Shown in pieces: positions 46,532 to 59,300 of a stretch of 64,000 bases of DNA. Within the stretch, counting starts at the first letter, position 1. Each line of letters opens with the position of its first letter. The notes below the pieces were generated by a model. The model did no database searches and was not told the origin of the DNA. It saw only the letters and a program-made list of their open reading frames with translations. Source of the stretch: Pyricularia pennisetigena (taxonomy: Eukaryota > Ascomycota > Sordariomycetes > Magnaporthales > Pyriculariaceae); assembly GCF_004337985.1 (NCBI RefSeq), contig NW_021940929.1:90311-154310 (forward strand), given 5' to 3'. The translations under genes were made by a program, and so were the position numbers.

Positions 46532-46972
46532 ATTCATTAATATATTATTTTTCCGTGTTTCTTCACTTTGTTTAGTATAGTAATATTAAGGCGTTTCAAC
46601 TTATAATGCCTGAGAAAATCACCAGAGTAAAAATCTTTTCAAATATTCATTTCTTTGCATCTACAATTTGTAAACTTTATTAAAACATCTCTAGTCTTAT
46701 TATTTTTTATTGGTAACTGAGTTCTTCTAAGTATATTATTTTCAAACATATAAATATAAGAATCACGATTTGAAGGTAGAATATCATACGTTTTATTATA
46801 TTTGTCGCTTATAATTTTGTCCGAATTATTACCCGAATTGTTATTTATATAACATATGAACTCGGAATTATTATCAGACGTAAATGTATTTTTGCATATT
46901 ATGTTTTGGGTTGAATTTAAATAATTATCCATTGTTAAAAAATAAATAAAAAGTAAGTAAATAGGTAAATGA

Positions 46973-46996
46973 TAATAATAATAATAATAATAATAA
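46973..46996. repeat. Short (AAT)n tract upstream of hAT copy 2
   Basis: About eight AAT units roughly 40 bases upstream of the first ATG of the hAT frame, followed by an imperfect extension. Confidence 0.85.
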
Positions 46997-47289
46997 TAGT
47001 AATAATGTTGGTAATTTAAAAAATTTATAAGTAAGGAATTAAGTTAGGGGAAAAAGCGGCTTTAAATATTTGCAAATTTAGTTTTTAGAAGATTTTAATC
47101 TATAACTACTTCCACGACTTAAAAATATAATATTTGAATTTATTAGCAGCAAGACTAAATGGAACTATATGTAGTACTTATCATTAACAATATTATAAAC
47201 TTTGTTTTTGTATTATTAATCAAAATATTCTAGAAATTTTATTTTCGATTATTTAATCCGGGTTATTTTTCCGTAATTCTGTGTCAAAT

Positions 47290-47700
47290 TAACTTATTTA
47301 AATCACCAGAAACCATGAAAAAACACCCAATTGAATTCCAAACCTACAATATATTAAATCATGATTTCAAAATTATTTTCACTTTAAAAACACCTTTTGG
47401 CATGCAAACTCACATTATTACCAATGTTTTTATCTCTCTTAAGATTTTAGACGGCTACAATATTAACGATTTGGATAATGCAATCTTAAAATATAACCAA
47501 AAACGCCGTATAATCCAGAGAACTACAGCCAAAAAACAATATAACGGGGCGCCTAAAATTTAATTTGTCCTTATTGCAAATTTGAAGGCTATTCAAATCC
47601 GGATTGCTGGTTGTTAAAGCCCAAAAAAGCTCCGAGAAGGTGGGCAATAAAAGACCAAATAAATATTAATATTAACATAAAAAAAGGGATATACTTTGAT
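47290..47700 (+). pseudogene. Copia-type gag fragment with zinc-knuckle-like motif
   Basis: From the ATG at 47315 an 82-codon frame reads NVFISLKILDGYNINDLDN, followed after a stop by CPYCKFEGYSNPDCWLLKPK at about 47573-47632. The CxxC...CW pattern resembles the Gag knuckle of Ty1/copia elements, although the expected histidine is absent (GYSNPDC). The fragment is short, in normal orientation and less AT-rich than its surroundings. No integrase or RT follows in the same orientation. It may be a remnant of yet another copia family. Confidence 0.5.
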
Positions 47701-48339
47701 CCCGTGTAGCCCGTTATGACCAAAAAAGGCGAAACCCCTTAAAGATAACGGCTATATATCTAAAATTGAGGAAGTGGAAAACAGTGCAAAGGAGGAAAAT
47801 AACAAATACAATAAACCAGTGGGCTATAGGGAGTAATCTATGGAAATCGAGGATATAATGGATTATATGGATGATTTTTAAAAATATTTTATTTAATGTT
47901 TTTCTTTATCTTAAATATCTTATTTCCAACTACATTATTGTAATAATAATATCTTTAATGTAAAACTTTATATAAATTACACTATTTATATATAGTTTCC
48001 ATTTCATATAGTAGAAATGATTCAAAAAATATTTGTTTAAATCAGTTTATAATTTAAAAATAAAGTCAAATCAAATCACTTTTTCAGTGATTCCTTTAGA
48101 TTATATTAAAGTCGCCAAGGCGACTTGACTTGATTTGTTGTTTATAGCCCTGGTTTTACCGTTTTAATTTGTGAATTCAGTTTTTTTGCCCGAATTTCTA
48201 ACCTTTTTCGTGCAATTTAATCAAATAACCGTTAAGATTTTTGTTCCCCAGTTCTATAGATGTTTGCGGTTTGATTTAATAACCTATTTCTTTCGAGTTC
48301 CCGTCGTCTTTTTCTAATAAATCTTTAATTTTTCAAATT
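47701..48339. other. No gene recognised; small hairpin at 48109-48126
   Basis: AT-rich DNA. AAGTCGCCAAGGCGACTT at 48109-48126 forms an 8-bp stem with a two-base loop, next to CTTGACTTGATTTG. It could be an element terminus, but no partner was found. Confidence 0.4.
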
Positions 48340-48344
48340 AAAGG

Positions 48345-48900
48345 TATTATTTGTTTATATACTTATTATACGGAAATTGTCCTCCGGTTTGGAAAGAAAT
48401 AAGTGAAAGTTATGACTTGATAAAATGCAATTTAAACGTCTTTCATAATATTATTAATATATTACAAACCAATATAATCCCCTTTCGGCAAAACCGTACA
48501 AAATTTGACAAGTTTGAAAACTATATTTTTCGGGAACCGGTATGTTATTTTTCGGAATACGCATTAAAACGGTTTTTTGGAACGTTATAAAGTTTTATAC
48601 ATAAATCTGGTTAATATCCCGGATCATAAATTTATATCCGCGTTTTTCCAAAATCTGTATAAACGTCAGTATAAGCCGTTAGGCTCACCGTATAATTGTT
48701 GGTAATAGCGTAAATAAAACCTTTTTTCGTTATCGTTGCAATTCTATATCATAAAACGTGATTGTTTATATAATTGATCCGGTAATTCTTCAATTTCATT
48801 GACAAAACGCGATCCAACAACCTTTGGTTTTCAAATTGTCGTTTATTTACAGGTTATGATATATTTGCAATTCATAGTATATCGGCTTCGCGCCATATGG
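48345..48900 (-). pseudogene. Copia D2 reverse transcriptase relic
   Basis: Minus-strand frames contain SRFVNEIEELPDQLYKQSRF, KRGYKFMIRDINQIYV and, further on, LYGFAERGLYWF. These fit the fungal copia RT segments SRFVDEIK, LYLRDITQAYVQS and KPLYGIPEAGxHW in the right order. Catalytic aspartate candidates are visible (RDINQ), but frames shift and stops intervene. D1 has the first part at 33890-34140. Confidence 0.75.
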
Positions 48901-49252
48901 TCCCACGGTCTTATTTATCGTTTTTACCGCCGTTTATAATACCGCCGGTAATATTACATTTCTATATTCCACCTTAATAATTTCCTACGTTTTCCGTGAC
49001 GATTTATCAGCATATCAAGTAAACGCATTTTTGTTGTAAAATTTAAAATAATAAGATTGATATCCGAATTGTAAATAACGATACTAGGGGGTTCCAGATA
49101 TATATTTATCCAATATTCTTTTAATACTTTTTATATTCTTTTAGTCAATACGCTACTTAAAGAAGCGTTTTACCCGAAATATAATATTCGCGGTAATTAT
49201 AGATAAAAGTTTTTTAGAATCCAGATATATAATATTAACAACGATTTTGTAA

Positions 49253-49573
49253 TTAAAATCTATATCGTTTTTCGAAATAAATTTCAAACGTTAGAAGGCG
49301 TTTTTCAATTTGGTGATAGTAGTAGCAACGGTTTAGTAACCTTAATATATCCCGGTCTATTTTAAAACCTACCTTTTGCAAAACTTTCCATAGGCGCTTA
49401 ATTAACGGGTGGTCGAATCTTTTATATATTGTTCGCAATTCTTTTGCCGTTAGGAATATTATATTTAGCGTTATTTTTCCCATTCTTGTAATATTCTTTC
49501 CTATTCCAAAACGTATTTTGGTTTTATTTGGGCTCGTTTTATTAATATAAATATCCGGTTTCCAACGTTGCAA
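49253..49573 (-). pseudogene. Copia D2 pre-integrase domain
   Basis: A 106-codon open stretch with FLTAKELRTIYKRFDHPLIK followed by KVGFKIDRDILRLLN and CYYYHQ. It matches the copia pre-integrase pattern LTxxELRxLHRRFGHP...DRDIL...C-x-x-C with RIP-type substitutions (H to Y, C to Y). Just upstream, about 49690-49760, GPKKRIYTKF fits the end of the protease region. Confidence 0.8.
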
Positions 49574-49897
49574 TATTTTAGTTTGGCTTATTCCTGCCGT
49601 TAAAATTGCAACTGCCCCTATATTAGGGATAATTCCGTACCAAATTTCGCATAGATTTTATTGGTTTTAAACTTAGTATAAATCCTTTTTTTCGGTCCGT
49701 ATATAACTTGGATGTCTTTTTCCGTTTGCTCCAATCGGTACCGGCATGATTTGTCGGTTAAAAATTTAACGGTTCTGTAATTTATAACATAGGTAAAAAC
49801 GTAACTGTTTTTAAAAAAATTCCTCCATTTTCCAGCGTTTATAATTCTATTTTAATTGTTATTCTGTTCGTTGTTATCCTTTCGTTTTCCCCGGTCG

Positions 49898-50152
49898 TTA
49901 TAAATTGGTTATTTCCACGTTAATTATTTTGTTTCGATTTTCCGTTCGCGGAAACGTTATATTTTTCTCGATATAATTGGAAGGCCGGCATTTTGGTTTC
50001 CCGTATGTATAATATTTTTTCTCTATAAGAATTCGCCATTTTTTATTATCTCTTTTTTTACGCGGATAACGGTTTCTGCTGCGGTTTCCCTTTCCTTTAT
50101 ATAATTTGTATTTCCGGTTAACGAAAAACATGTTGTAAATTGCATAAAGCAT
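49898..50152 (-). pseudogene. Copia D2 gag C-terminus with decayed zinc knuckle
   Basis: An 84-codon frame, very basic, with KKYYTYGKPKCRPSNYIEKN. Family members have CxVCGKxGCWSTNHxxxER here, so the first two cysteines have become tyrosine and the histidine is also tyrosine, all C:G to T:A changes. Nucleic acid binding would be lost. Confidence 0.65.
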
Positions 50153-50155
50153 TTC

Positions 50156-51874
50156 CAGTTTTATAGTGGTTGTAATTTTGCTCGATAACTCCGTAAAAAT
50201 AAACGCGGAATCTGCAATAATTGTCTCAAATTGTCAAATGTATTTAATTATTTTTAAAATTGTTGCAAGTAGGTATTTTTCATATTCAAACTTGGACCCC
50301 AGTATTTGTTAACCTTCTTGTGATTATTTCAATATTATTGCTAGAAACTTCACATCATATTTGCTTTTTTATTCTATTTTTATTTTTTGAGATCAATAAA
50401 GCTCCAATTTTTATAATATATTTGCAGTATATATATTTTCAAGTTCTTTTCCAAGCTTTATATATATTCTTTCAAATATTCCGTATATTCTATATCGGTT
50501 ATACAGAACATTTTGCCGTTTTTCGTTAAAACTTATAAAAACAAAGTAGTATATACTTGGAACAATTCTATTTATAATATTTCGCAAATAATTATAGACT
50601 TTCTTATTTCATTGTTGAAAATATCAATTAACTTTCCTCACTAATCATTTAATCTATTTAAAAATTTAAAAATGTTTTTATTGTATACGGTTTGATCTTT
50701 TTATTCGAAACTTGGAATGGAAATAAATAATCGTAAATATTCTGTACATAATATTACTTGAATTCGTTTCCCGTACGGTTTTGGTTTACCGTAAAATTTC
50801 ATATACCTGTTCCCGGGGTTTCCGAAATTTTATTTTCGTCGGTATTTTATTTTGGCGCAAATTCCGAAAAACCTTTAAATCTTTAATTTGCAAAAAAGGT
50901 AATTTTAATCGCCCCCATATTTGTATTCTGGTTTGGCTTATTTCGCTATTTATCTTTCGGAATAACGCGTATTGGCTGTTTTGTAATTCTTGAAACTGGT
51001 ATTTTGGTTTTTCGTTTGCTTAGTATTAGCACCGTATTAAACGTTTTTTCGGGTATTAATAGGTTTTTATGCTCCATTTCCAATATTTTTGCGTAACTTT
51101 GTTTTCGTTTTCCGTTCGCTTTTTTGGTAACCAAATACCTTTTTTCCAAGGGGGTTTTTAATGTTTTTTTGGATTATTATATTGCAAGATTCGAAATGGA
51201 TTTGGTTCCAACCAGCGAAATCTTTTTAATATTTATAAAAATAAATTTTCCCGTTTTTGTTATATCGGTTATTAATTTTCAACGTTTAGATTCTTTTTGA
51301 ACTATTATTATTTTCTCGGGCTTTCCATCAAATTTATAAAATTTACTATATAAAAGATCTGCTTCAATCTTTTTGAAAGATACCGGTAATTTTAACGGTA
51401 ATATAATTATATCGAAATGGGTTCGTTTCATATTACGACGTTCGTTGTTATTTTAGAAACCCGATTGGCGGTTATTATACCGTATTTTAGTTTTTTACGG
51501 AACGTTATGATTTTGGTCAAATTAATTATTAATCATGAAATAATCGGCCTAAATGATAAAATCCTAAAAACCCCTAATTGGTTACAACGATATCAGTTTT
51601 GTTTCTTTACATAGCGTTTATATAAACGTTATACGTTTAATATAAAAATATTAACGTGTATTGACGGTTTTTTCCAATTATACGCAAAGTATTTATTGGT
51701 TTTGAATATTTGGAAAATAACAGTATTAACGGTTTATTTTTTATTTTGTTTTCTTATATTACCCAAGTATTACTAGTAAATATCAGTAGGTCTTTCGTAA
51801 ATTGGTCGATTAATAAAACGTTATTACGGGTAAAAGGTAATATACTTTTATTTGACAAATATTCTATTCAGGTT
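50156..51874. other. T-rich relic DNA, unresolved
   Basis: No gene recognised. The plus strand is T-rich, so any relic probably reads on the minus strand. The frame 51149-50946 (MEKRYLVTKKANGKRKQSYA) is basic and may be Gag-like, but I cannot assign it. Confidence 0.4.
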
Positions 51875-52005
51875 CGAGGTTTTAATCGTTTTCCTTTTTA
51901 TACCCGTATTGTAGGACCGGATAAGCTACGTGCAGTTTATGTGGGGCACAACACGTGAATTATTAACTAAATTGATAAATTGAACGCGTTCCTTTCTATT
52001 CCAAG
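51875..52005 (+). repeat. Dispersed repeat E, copy 2
   Basis: Matches 13275-13400 in inverted orientation over its whole length. Its right part also matches 54348-54407. It contains ATGTGGGGCACAAC, a likely LTR start. Confidence 0.6.
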
Positions 52006-54347
52006 AGTTGTATATATACTAAAATTTCTAATTTGTTGTTTTCTTTCCACGATTCCATCGTTGGTAAACCAATTTTATAACTGGGGTGCCTTATTATTAT
52101 TTACGATTTCTCCGGGCTTTCTGGGTTGTTTAACAAATATAGGTTCTATACTAGGATTAAGTCCGTTTTTTTGCCAAATTTGCTATATTTATCAAAATAT
52201 ATCAAACGTTTTCCGCGCTAGCGCGATTGGTCTGGAACATTTTAAGAAAAACGTCTTTGATATTTCCTTGTATAATTTTTATTTATTTTGGGTTTATATA
52301 ATTGGTATTTTCGGAGGCGGAATCCGGGGTTCCTTTTTTATTTTTGTTATCTTATTAACGGCCGGGGTCGTTGGTATTCTTAACTGCTTTCTAACTCCCA
52401 TTTCGTTTAGTTCCGGTTGGCCTCCTTGCGGGTAATAATTTTTAGGAATGGGTTGGTTTATTTTCGCTTTTTTATATAAGTATTGGTATTTTGATTTCCG
52501 TATTTTCGGAATTTTCGAGAGGGTGGGTTAGATTTACGTCCGCATTAATTTTCATTCGAACATAGGCGTCTTTATTATTCTAAATCCCGTTTTTTCCGGA
52601 TTATATGATTTTGTGGACTTTATTTCCTTTTTTCGTTTGTATTGTAAGTTCTCTTCTTTTCGGGCCTTTTACTTTACTTTTATATACGTTGATCTTCTTT
52701 ATATTTATTTTTGTACGTCTTATCCTCTGTTTTTCCTATTAAAATCTTTTGTTCTCTGGTGGGACGGATTTATTCACCATTTTCCCGTTTTGGTGCTGAT
52801 TTGTATACGTGGTCTGTTTTTGTCGGGTAATTATAATATCAATATTTGATTTTGTATATATATTTGTTTTTTTCCGCACCCTAGTATTTCTTGTATTCTT
52901 CCGCTATCATTAGTATAATTTGCGTAGGTTGTACTGCATATTTTATTTTCGTACCAGCCCTAATATTTCTGGTTGAACGGGGGGTGTTTTTTTGATTCGC
53001 TTAATATTACCGAATCCAGGATTTTAAGACCCCTAATTTTGGTGGTAAACGAAATAAAACAATCGATTCTTTTTCGTTTGTTTAATTGGTATATGTTTAT
53101 AGTTTTTCCAATTATCAATGTTATTTTGGTTTGGTATTTGGTTTTTTTTTTCAAATATCCGAAATTTCCGCCCAATTTCTTTTTACCGTTTTACAACGGA
53201 CCGGTTTATTTTTAATTAAATAAATATATCATTCTATTGGGATTTCTGTGTTGTCGCATTTTAACTTTCCTACTTTCGTTATTATTTTTTATTCTCTAAA
53301 ATCGTTTTTATATAACCAAGTTTTTGGTTTTTATTGCGTATTTTATAATTATGAATGTACTTTCCTGGATATCTTTAGGGCGGAATCATAACTTTCCCGT
53401 TACCGTTTTGCATACTATTATTACCGTATAATTTTCGTATGCTTTCGATGCATGGTTTGGGAATATAAATTTCAAAGATACGCGCGTGTTTGTTTCTTTT
53501 GGGCGGGGCTATTATATGAATTTATATTGTTTTCAATGCTATTTTGGGTTTGGTTCAAACTGCATTGTTCTTTTATCAACCAAACCGGCTATATTTGCGT
53601 ATATTTAATGCAAAACTGCTTTTACCGTATTATGTTTGTAATGGATTGTAATTTTATTAACGTTGCGGGGATACTATTCCTTCCGTTATTATTTTTAATC
53701 ATTATTAAAGAAAAACTTCCGATAATTAACGCCGGTCAGCTTCAATTAAAGTTTCAGTTATTACGTCGGTTAGTTTTACCCCCGTTTATTAGTAACATTT
53801 GGTGAAACTTGGGCTTAAATATTCTGCCGCTTTTCGGTTAGTAATTTAAAATATGTTTTGGAATATTTCCCATTTTATTTCCGTTTCTTCTTTTTAATTC
53901 TTTGAATTTAATTTTGTTTTTTGATAAAAAGGCCGAAACGTTGAGCCAAAACTTTCTGAAAGTCTTTTATTTATTTCCCTTTTCGGCGTATTGTAAACTG
54001 TCAACATTTCGTTCGCCGCTGTTCGTAAACTATTCCGAATTTTGGTATGGAATCCGACGTATTTTTTCCAAGATTCATTAAGGTTGTCTTACCGGTATAA
54101 TGTGGATTGTTAAATTATCAAAGGTTTTTGTTATCGCCTAAGCAGTGGCGGAGGGTGTTTTGATGATTATCACGGTTTCGGCCGTGATATTCTTTTGGTA
54201 TTTTGCTTTTTTTACGTAAATGAAAATGATTCCTTTTTTTAAGCTATTAACACATTGGGTGGTGCGTCACTTATTGCATTAATAATTTGCAAAATAGAAA
54301 ATTTAATTCCAGTTTAGGTTGGTGGGAAGCAGGTAGATTATATATGG
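52006..54347 (-). pseudogene. Possible gypsy-type relic, minus strand
   Basis: The stretch lies between two partial repeat-E copies in the same orientation. Minus-strand frames include NGNGKVMIP at about 53395 and RIDCFISFTTKIRGLKILD at 53060, which could be a retropepsin and the linker to RT of a gypsy element. No diagnostic active-site motif survives. The long plus-strand frames here (51980-52435, 52613-52849, 53452-53805) are hydrophobic because they are antisense to A-rich DNA. Confidence 0.4.
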
Positions 54348-54407
54348 GCTAGGTGTGGTATTATTTGTTGATTATTAATCAGACTAATCAATTAAACGCG
54401 TTTCTTT
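54348..54407 (+). repeat. Dispersed repeat E, partial copy 3
   Basis: Shares GTGTGG, GATTATTAA and AATTAAACGCGTTTCTTTCTA with copy 2. Upstream of GTGTGG the match ends. Confidence 0.45.
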
Positions 54408-54997
54408 CTACTATAACAAGTAACTGAATAATTATAAATTATTTTAAGATATTAGGAGCTTTTTACAAAATAATCTCAGTTACCATATTGTAAATTAATA
54501 CTAATACTTTTGCAATTATTTTAAGTTTTTAGTATATATACTTAGAATAATTACACTGCAATCCGTGCCCGCCTATTAATGCAGCTTTTATTTTGCCTAT
54601 TGTTCTTGTACCATATATTAATGGAAATAATGATATTATTTTGGTCCGCGCGGTGGATAATATTTCTAGTTGTTATTTTAGCGGTCTTAATATTGGTCCG
54701 CCAACTAACCGAAGTAATTTATAACTTATATTTGCTTATGGGGGGTTTTCCAAAGTTCTTATTTTCCTTTCAACAATGGTTTATTTTATCCGGTAAACAA
54801 TTAAGAAAAAGAATTCAAAACAAAATATATCGTAATCTAATAATAAAATAACTGCTATTATAATACTTTTTAACTATTGCGAAAATAAATTTTGTAAAAC
54901 TTCTGATTTTAAATTGTTTATTTAAAACGTTTCCCCGTTGTTTGTAATGATTTCCGGAAAAATACTGTTTTATCTGGCGCAAAATCCGCATATCAAA
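54408..54997. other. AT-rich DNA, nothing recognised
   Basis: Contains a 90-codon hydrophobic frame (54579-54851, MQLLFCLLFLYHILMEIMIL) with no family resemblance and no supporting context. It ends at the LTR of gypsy C2. Confidence 0.4.
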
Positions 54998-55277
54998 TGC
55001 AGATCTAATAATGCATAATTTTAGCGTATAATCCTAGGTACTGTGTTTTGCTAAAATTGTAAACGCGCGTTACGTAAACGCAGTAGGAACGCCGCCTATA
55101 AATAAGGGCTTCTGAATTTTAAAAGTTGCAAATGAATCCTAAATCCTTGAAAATCAATCTTTAATTGGAATGCTATTGCTATAATATTGTCGTAAATTAT
55201 TATACGCTATTATACTACCTTGTATTTTGCTAGTACTATAACGTGTATTTAACTTATATTTATCCCCAGTTGTAACA
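54998..55277 (+). repeat. 5' LTR of gypsy C2
   Basis: Begins TGCAGATC and ends TTGTAACA. It aligns with the C1 and C3 LTRs. As the least mutated copy it shows the TG...CA ends best. Confidence 0.78.
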
Positions 55278-56360
55278 ATCTTAATTCTTCTTATTGGGTT
55301 ATTGATACGACAACCGACAATTGTCCCGGCGAATCGTTAAAGACTTATTCAACCTGTAATTAATTTTGACGTTAAAACGAAACTACGCTAATTCGAACGT
55401 TATAAAAGATTTATGCAAAGAAAATTGGATTTCCAACGGGAAACCAAAAGACTTCAAGAACAATTCCAATTATTTAATAAAGAGCAACGCCAATTTCAAA
55501 ATAATAAATAGAAAAGGGTGGGTAAACCTCCCCACCTTTCAGTCCTTGTATTTAACATATTATAAAAACAGCAAAATCATTGGCTACTATAAGTATAAAT
55601 TCTTTTTAAAATAATATTTAAAGATGTTATATGAAAAAACGTAAGGCTTTTAATAAGTTTCAATCCCATCGATTGCATCTTAAAACTATTATAATATTTA
55701 TATTTTGATGTTTCTAAAATCTAAAGGTGCCGTTACCAAAATTAATGTGAACACTTTTATTGAATGGATAAAAACGTTTATTGAAATTAGCAAAATAAAA
55801 AATAAAAAGCTACGCCAAAATTGGAAGAAATTAAATATCTTACAAAATACTTTTCTTATGGTTTTCTTAACAAATTGGTATTCAGATTGCAAAAATATTT
55901 TAATATTCATTGCGGTACTATATCCTTTACCCGAAATAAAACGGTGGTTTGGATATAAAAATACTGGATTAGTATTAAAAATCAAAAACGAAGTGTTAAA
56001 AATCATTTAGTGAAATAAATTTCCAGCAAAAAAACTAAGAAAACAAAAAGAATGAGAACAGAAAGGGAAAGAAATTGTGAACATCCAAAGCGATTTGTTT
56101 AAACGGAAAAACAAAAATAAAACCAAAAGAATAACAGAAATTCCGGAAAGAATCGAACCAAATGGGAATGTAACGAAAAAGAAAAACGCAGATCCGGGGG
56201 ATCCGAAAACTTTGAATATTAGAACAATCAGAAAAATAAAATTACTAGGGAACCATTTTGGTATTATTGCTGCGATAATAATACAAATTTCGCTAACTTT
56301 TATATATCGGGATTGGCTGAGTAACAAACCAAAATTTTGGATTAATTTAAATTGATTAAA
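54998..56360 (+). mobile_element. 5' part of gypsy C family element (C2)
   Basis: LTR at 54998-55277 (280 bp), then a gag-like region collinear with gypsy C1. It contains frames at 55366-55614 (MTLKRNYANSN...), 55705-56010 and 56077-56355 (with NADPGDPKTLNIRTIRKIK). It is less mutated than C1, as shown by longer frames and retained CG dinucleotides. The match to C1 fades after about 56340 and no pol is seen. Confidence 0.75.
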
Positions 56361-57649
56361 GTCTTAGAATATTAGTATTAAAAACAAAAATATGCAAAAT
56401 GATTTTTTCGAAAAACTATTACTACGTTTATTAACAGATTGAACACTATAATCTTACCCCAGCGTGCAATATTCTAAGCCTCGGTTCGTTTCCTAAATTT
56501 GTTTGTGTTGAAATAGCTTCACTTCTAATCTTTCTTAAAATAAGGAGAAATGAACGGAAAAATAAAAAACAGGAAATGAACGGGGAAAAATCAACGCGCG
56601 ATAATTATGATGTTATAAGTTATATTCCAATTAATAAAATACAACGCGTACCAAGATTTACCCGCAAACCCTTTGCGCGTATAAAATATTTCCTATCCAA
56701 ATCCGGATTCGGGTATTGTTTATACGTATAATTTGAAAGAAATATAACAATTATATCCAGAAACGAATTAATACGGAAAATGCAGATATATCCCCAATTC
56801 GCCCCTAAAAAAAGCAAAAACGCGACGTACGCCCATCGCGCGACCAATTAAAAACCAAAAGTACCAAAATACCAATTACCACCCGTATAAGTAATACCAA
56901 GCAAACGTATATGATTTATAATTACAAACCGTTTTATCAAAATATAGAAAAAGGCAAATAATTATACGGGAAAACCGTGCAATATATTCTGAAATAAAAT
57001 GAATTTTCGTCCAAACGTACGGTAAGCGAAATATTTTGGTAAATTAATACCATTTTATTTTTTTTGAAATTTTGGCAAATTGCGCGCGCAATTAGTAGAC
57101 CAAGTCTTTTATAATTAAACACACGATAGAACGAGATATATATTATACTGGATAAATACTGTAATATGGGATTAAATCATATGTAATATTATATAACCTG
57201 GACAATAACTATTTTTGCACGTATAAAATAAAAAAAAACCCAAAAGAAACGTATAAAAAAAGTAGAATTGTTATTGAACAAATGAGAGTTTTTATAACAC
57301 GTACTCGGCCACAGATACCAAGAAAAAACAACAATTATATATAACAATAAAGCGAACCTGTCGAAAAATACGAAAGTTCGAGAACGCGTTGATGATTGAA
57401 AAGAACATGCGAAATTTTATTTTTTAATTTGCGCACGTTATTACAAATGGTATAAAACAAAATTGGAAAATAGTACCTATTGTAAATGAAAACGCATGAT
57501 ATATATTTTGTGAATAGAAAATACCACCGCAATTAACAAAACCCAAAACTAAAATGCACGTACGTACCGAAATAAAAACCTAATTTCGTACCCAAAAATA
57601 ACACCAAATTACCAAAGCCAAAAAAATAGTGCCTATACGTATATAAGCC
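56361..57649. other. AT-rich DNA, nothing recognised
   Basis: Plus strand A-rich from about 56520. Short frames on the minus strand (56620-56847, 56937-57122, 57335-57532) look like antisense shadows. It does not align with the 5' half of copia B1, so it is probably a different relic. Confidence 0.4.
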
Positions 57650-58139
57650 CAATAATATTCTAAGATAAGAAATAAATATTTATTTTGTATATATAACGCA
57701 AAATTGCAAATTTTAAAAATATACCAAAAGCAAACCAGGAAATATAAACCAAAATTTTGGTAATATTATTCGGTGTATATTTTCCCATTAATTTGTGGCC
57801 AAAAACGGCGAAAACGGCCGTTTGGTTAAATCATAAATTATTTCGCGCAAAACTAAAATTCAAATTACCCATCAAAATTTTGTATAAATAAATAATTACG
57901 CATTTTTGAATTATTTAGAATTATTTACCAGCAAATATACAAACGTTAAAAAAAACGATATAAATAAATATAAATTTTTATAATACGGCGTGGTTACGTA
58001 TAAATGCAAGATTTATGCGGTATATAAAGGATAATTACAAATAACGAACCGCAAATATTACAAAATTAACGCAAAGGCGTATATCGGTTATTTTGTAAAA
58101 TCTATTTTAAGTACCATTTACCGGATTTGAGTTCCATTT

Positions 58140-58200
58140 TTACGTCGCCTAATTACAATTTGCGACGTAACGTTTAACAAATTATTATTTTTCAATTTTT
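58140..58200 (+). pseudogene. Copia B2 integrase end
   Basis: The frame reads RRLITICDVTFNKLLFF, matching YRVITIRDVTFNKLLFF of B1 with CGC to TGC at one arginine. Upstream to 57650 are decayed integrase frames with ENGENGRL-like GC islands shared with B1 (AAACGGCGAAAACGGCCG). Confidence 0.75.
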
Positions 58201-59039
58201 TAAACGGAAAAACATTGTTTTTTCCCGAAATAATCCATTTTACCGTCGATAAATGGGATACAAAAACTAAATACGCCCAAAACGTTGAAAACTTCGTTGG
58301 ATTACCCGTCGAAAAAAGATATACGATTGTTTTTACAATTGCGGAGCAAATATTAAAAAAAAAACCGAAAATTAAATATTGGTTTTAAAACCCCAAAAAT
58401 TACATTTAAATTTTTCAAAAGCCCGGAAAAAGGAATTTTAACAAAAAGTATTTCCGGAAATTAATACCGTAATATGGACCATTATACCGTTAAAAGGGTG
58501 GAAAAACCATTTTTACCACCATAATAAAGTTATTTACCAAAACTTTGAATAAATGTAAAAATCCTATTGCGAACCGCGATAAAACACCGCGGTAAATTAA
58601 TAAAATTTGCAAATAAATAATGGGGTCCGCCAATAAACAAGAATAATCGAAATAACGATAAAATAAAAAGGATATTTGCAATTTTTATATATATAAATAA
58701 AACGATTGCGGAACAGGATTGGCGAAATTTTAAAAAGATTATATATTATAACCCGAAATACGAAAACATGCAAATTATAACGTATAACGTGTTTGCAATC
58801 GCCGCCATTTTTTTTCAAAAATAACCAATTAATCCCAAAAGGGAAAAAACAGGTTTTAATATATATAACGCGAAAAAATCTGAATATTCGAGCGATTTTC
58901 CGCCATTATCCAAAAATTACAGAATTATATTTAAATATCCATTAAAAAACGATTTTTTATACGCAATAGGCGACAAAATGGGCAATTTTCACGTTAAAAA
59001 GGTTTACAAAAAGGTTCGATCCACAAAATGCCCGAAAAC

Positions 59040-59300
59040 AATTAGATTTATATTATTTAAATGGGTTTTTTTATATAAATTTAACCAGGACGGTTAAGTA
59101 ATTAAATGCAAAATACGAATTTGCGTCAAAAACAATTTGCAAAAAATTACAATTGGAAATATATATGCAATAACTTTCGCCGTTAAATTGTTCCGCACGG
59201 TATTAATTATAATTGCGGAGCAGAATATGGGAATAAAACAAATAAATATAAAAAGAATTTATTTTAATACCAAATTCGTTTAAAACCAGAAATTAATATA
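59040..59300 (+). pseudogene. Copia B2 reverse transcriptase relic
   Basis: Frames read FAVKLFRTVLIIIAEQNMG near 59180, matching B1 at 24180-24240. It is broken by stops. Confidence 0.7.

Larger units (their letters stand above)
45600..46932 (-). pseudogene. hAT-like transposase relic, copy 2
   Basis: Minus-strand frames in order: 46932-46639 starts MDNYLNSTQNIICKN and carries 97 codons with no recognised domain. 46246-45998 reads NTTFDIWTFKITGDQIFAMF, resembling the hAT core around the first catalytic aspartate (usual form ISxTxDxWTS). 45893-45833 reads NIRCTAHILNLVAKDIWKDY, matching the hAT motif RCxAHxLNL. The parts are in different frames, so it is broken. It is less mutated than copy 1. 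The C-terminal dimerisation region is not recognisable. Function by family: cut-and-paste transposition. Confidence 0.7.
48340..50155 (-). mobile_element. Copia D2 relic, minus strand, integrase core deleted
   Basis: Minus-strand order: Gag knuckle region (50152-49898), protease-like (about 49690), pre-integrase domain (49573-49253), then reverse transcriptase (about 48900-48345). The interval between pre-integrase and RT is only about 350 bases, too short for the copia integrase core. The lineage is the same as D1. No LTRs were found. Confidence 0.72.

Noticed and set aside
48061..48140. hAT-type terminal repeat near CCAAGGCGACTTGACTTGATTTG
   Set aside because: No matching inverted end or 8-bp target duplication was found on either side of the hAT copy.
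51980..52435. 151-codon hydrophobic frame that looks like a membrane protein, and similar ones at 53452-53805 and 54579-54851
   Set aside because: T-rich strand of decayed DNA gives F, L, I and Y codons by composition alone; no family match, and the neighbouring strand carries repeat remnants.
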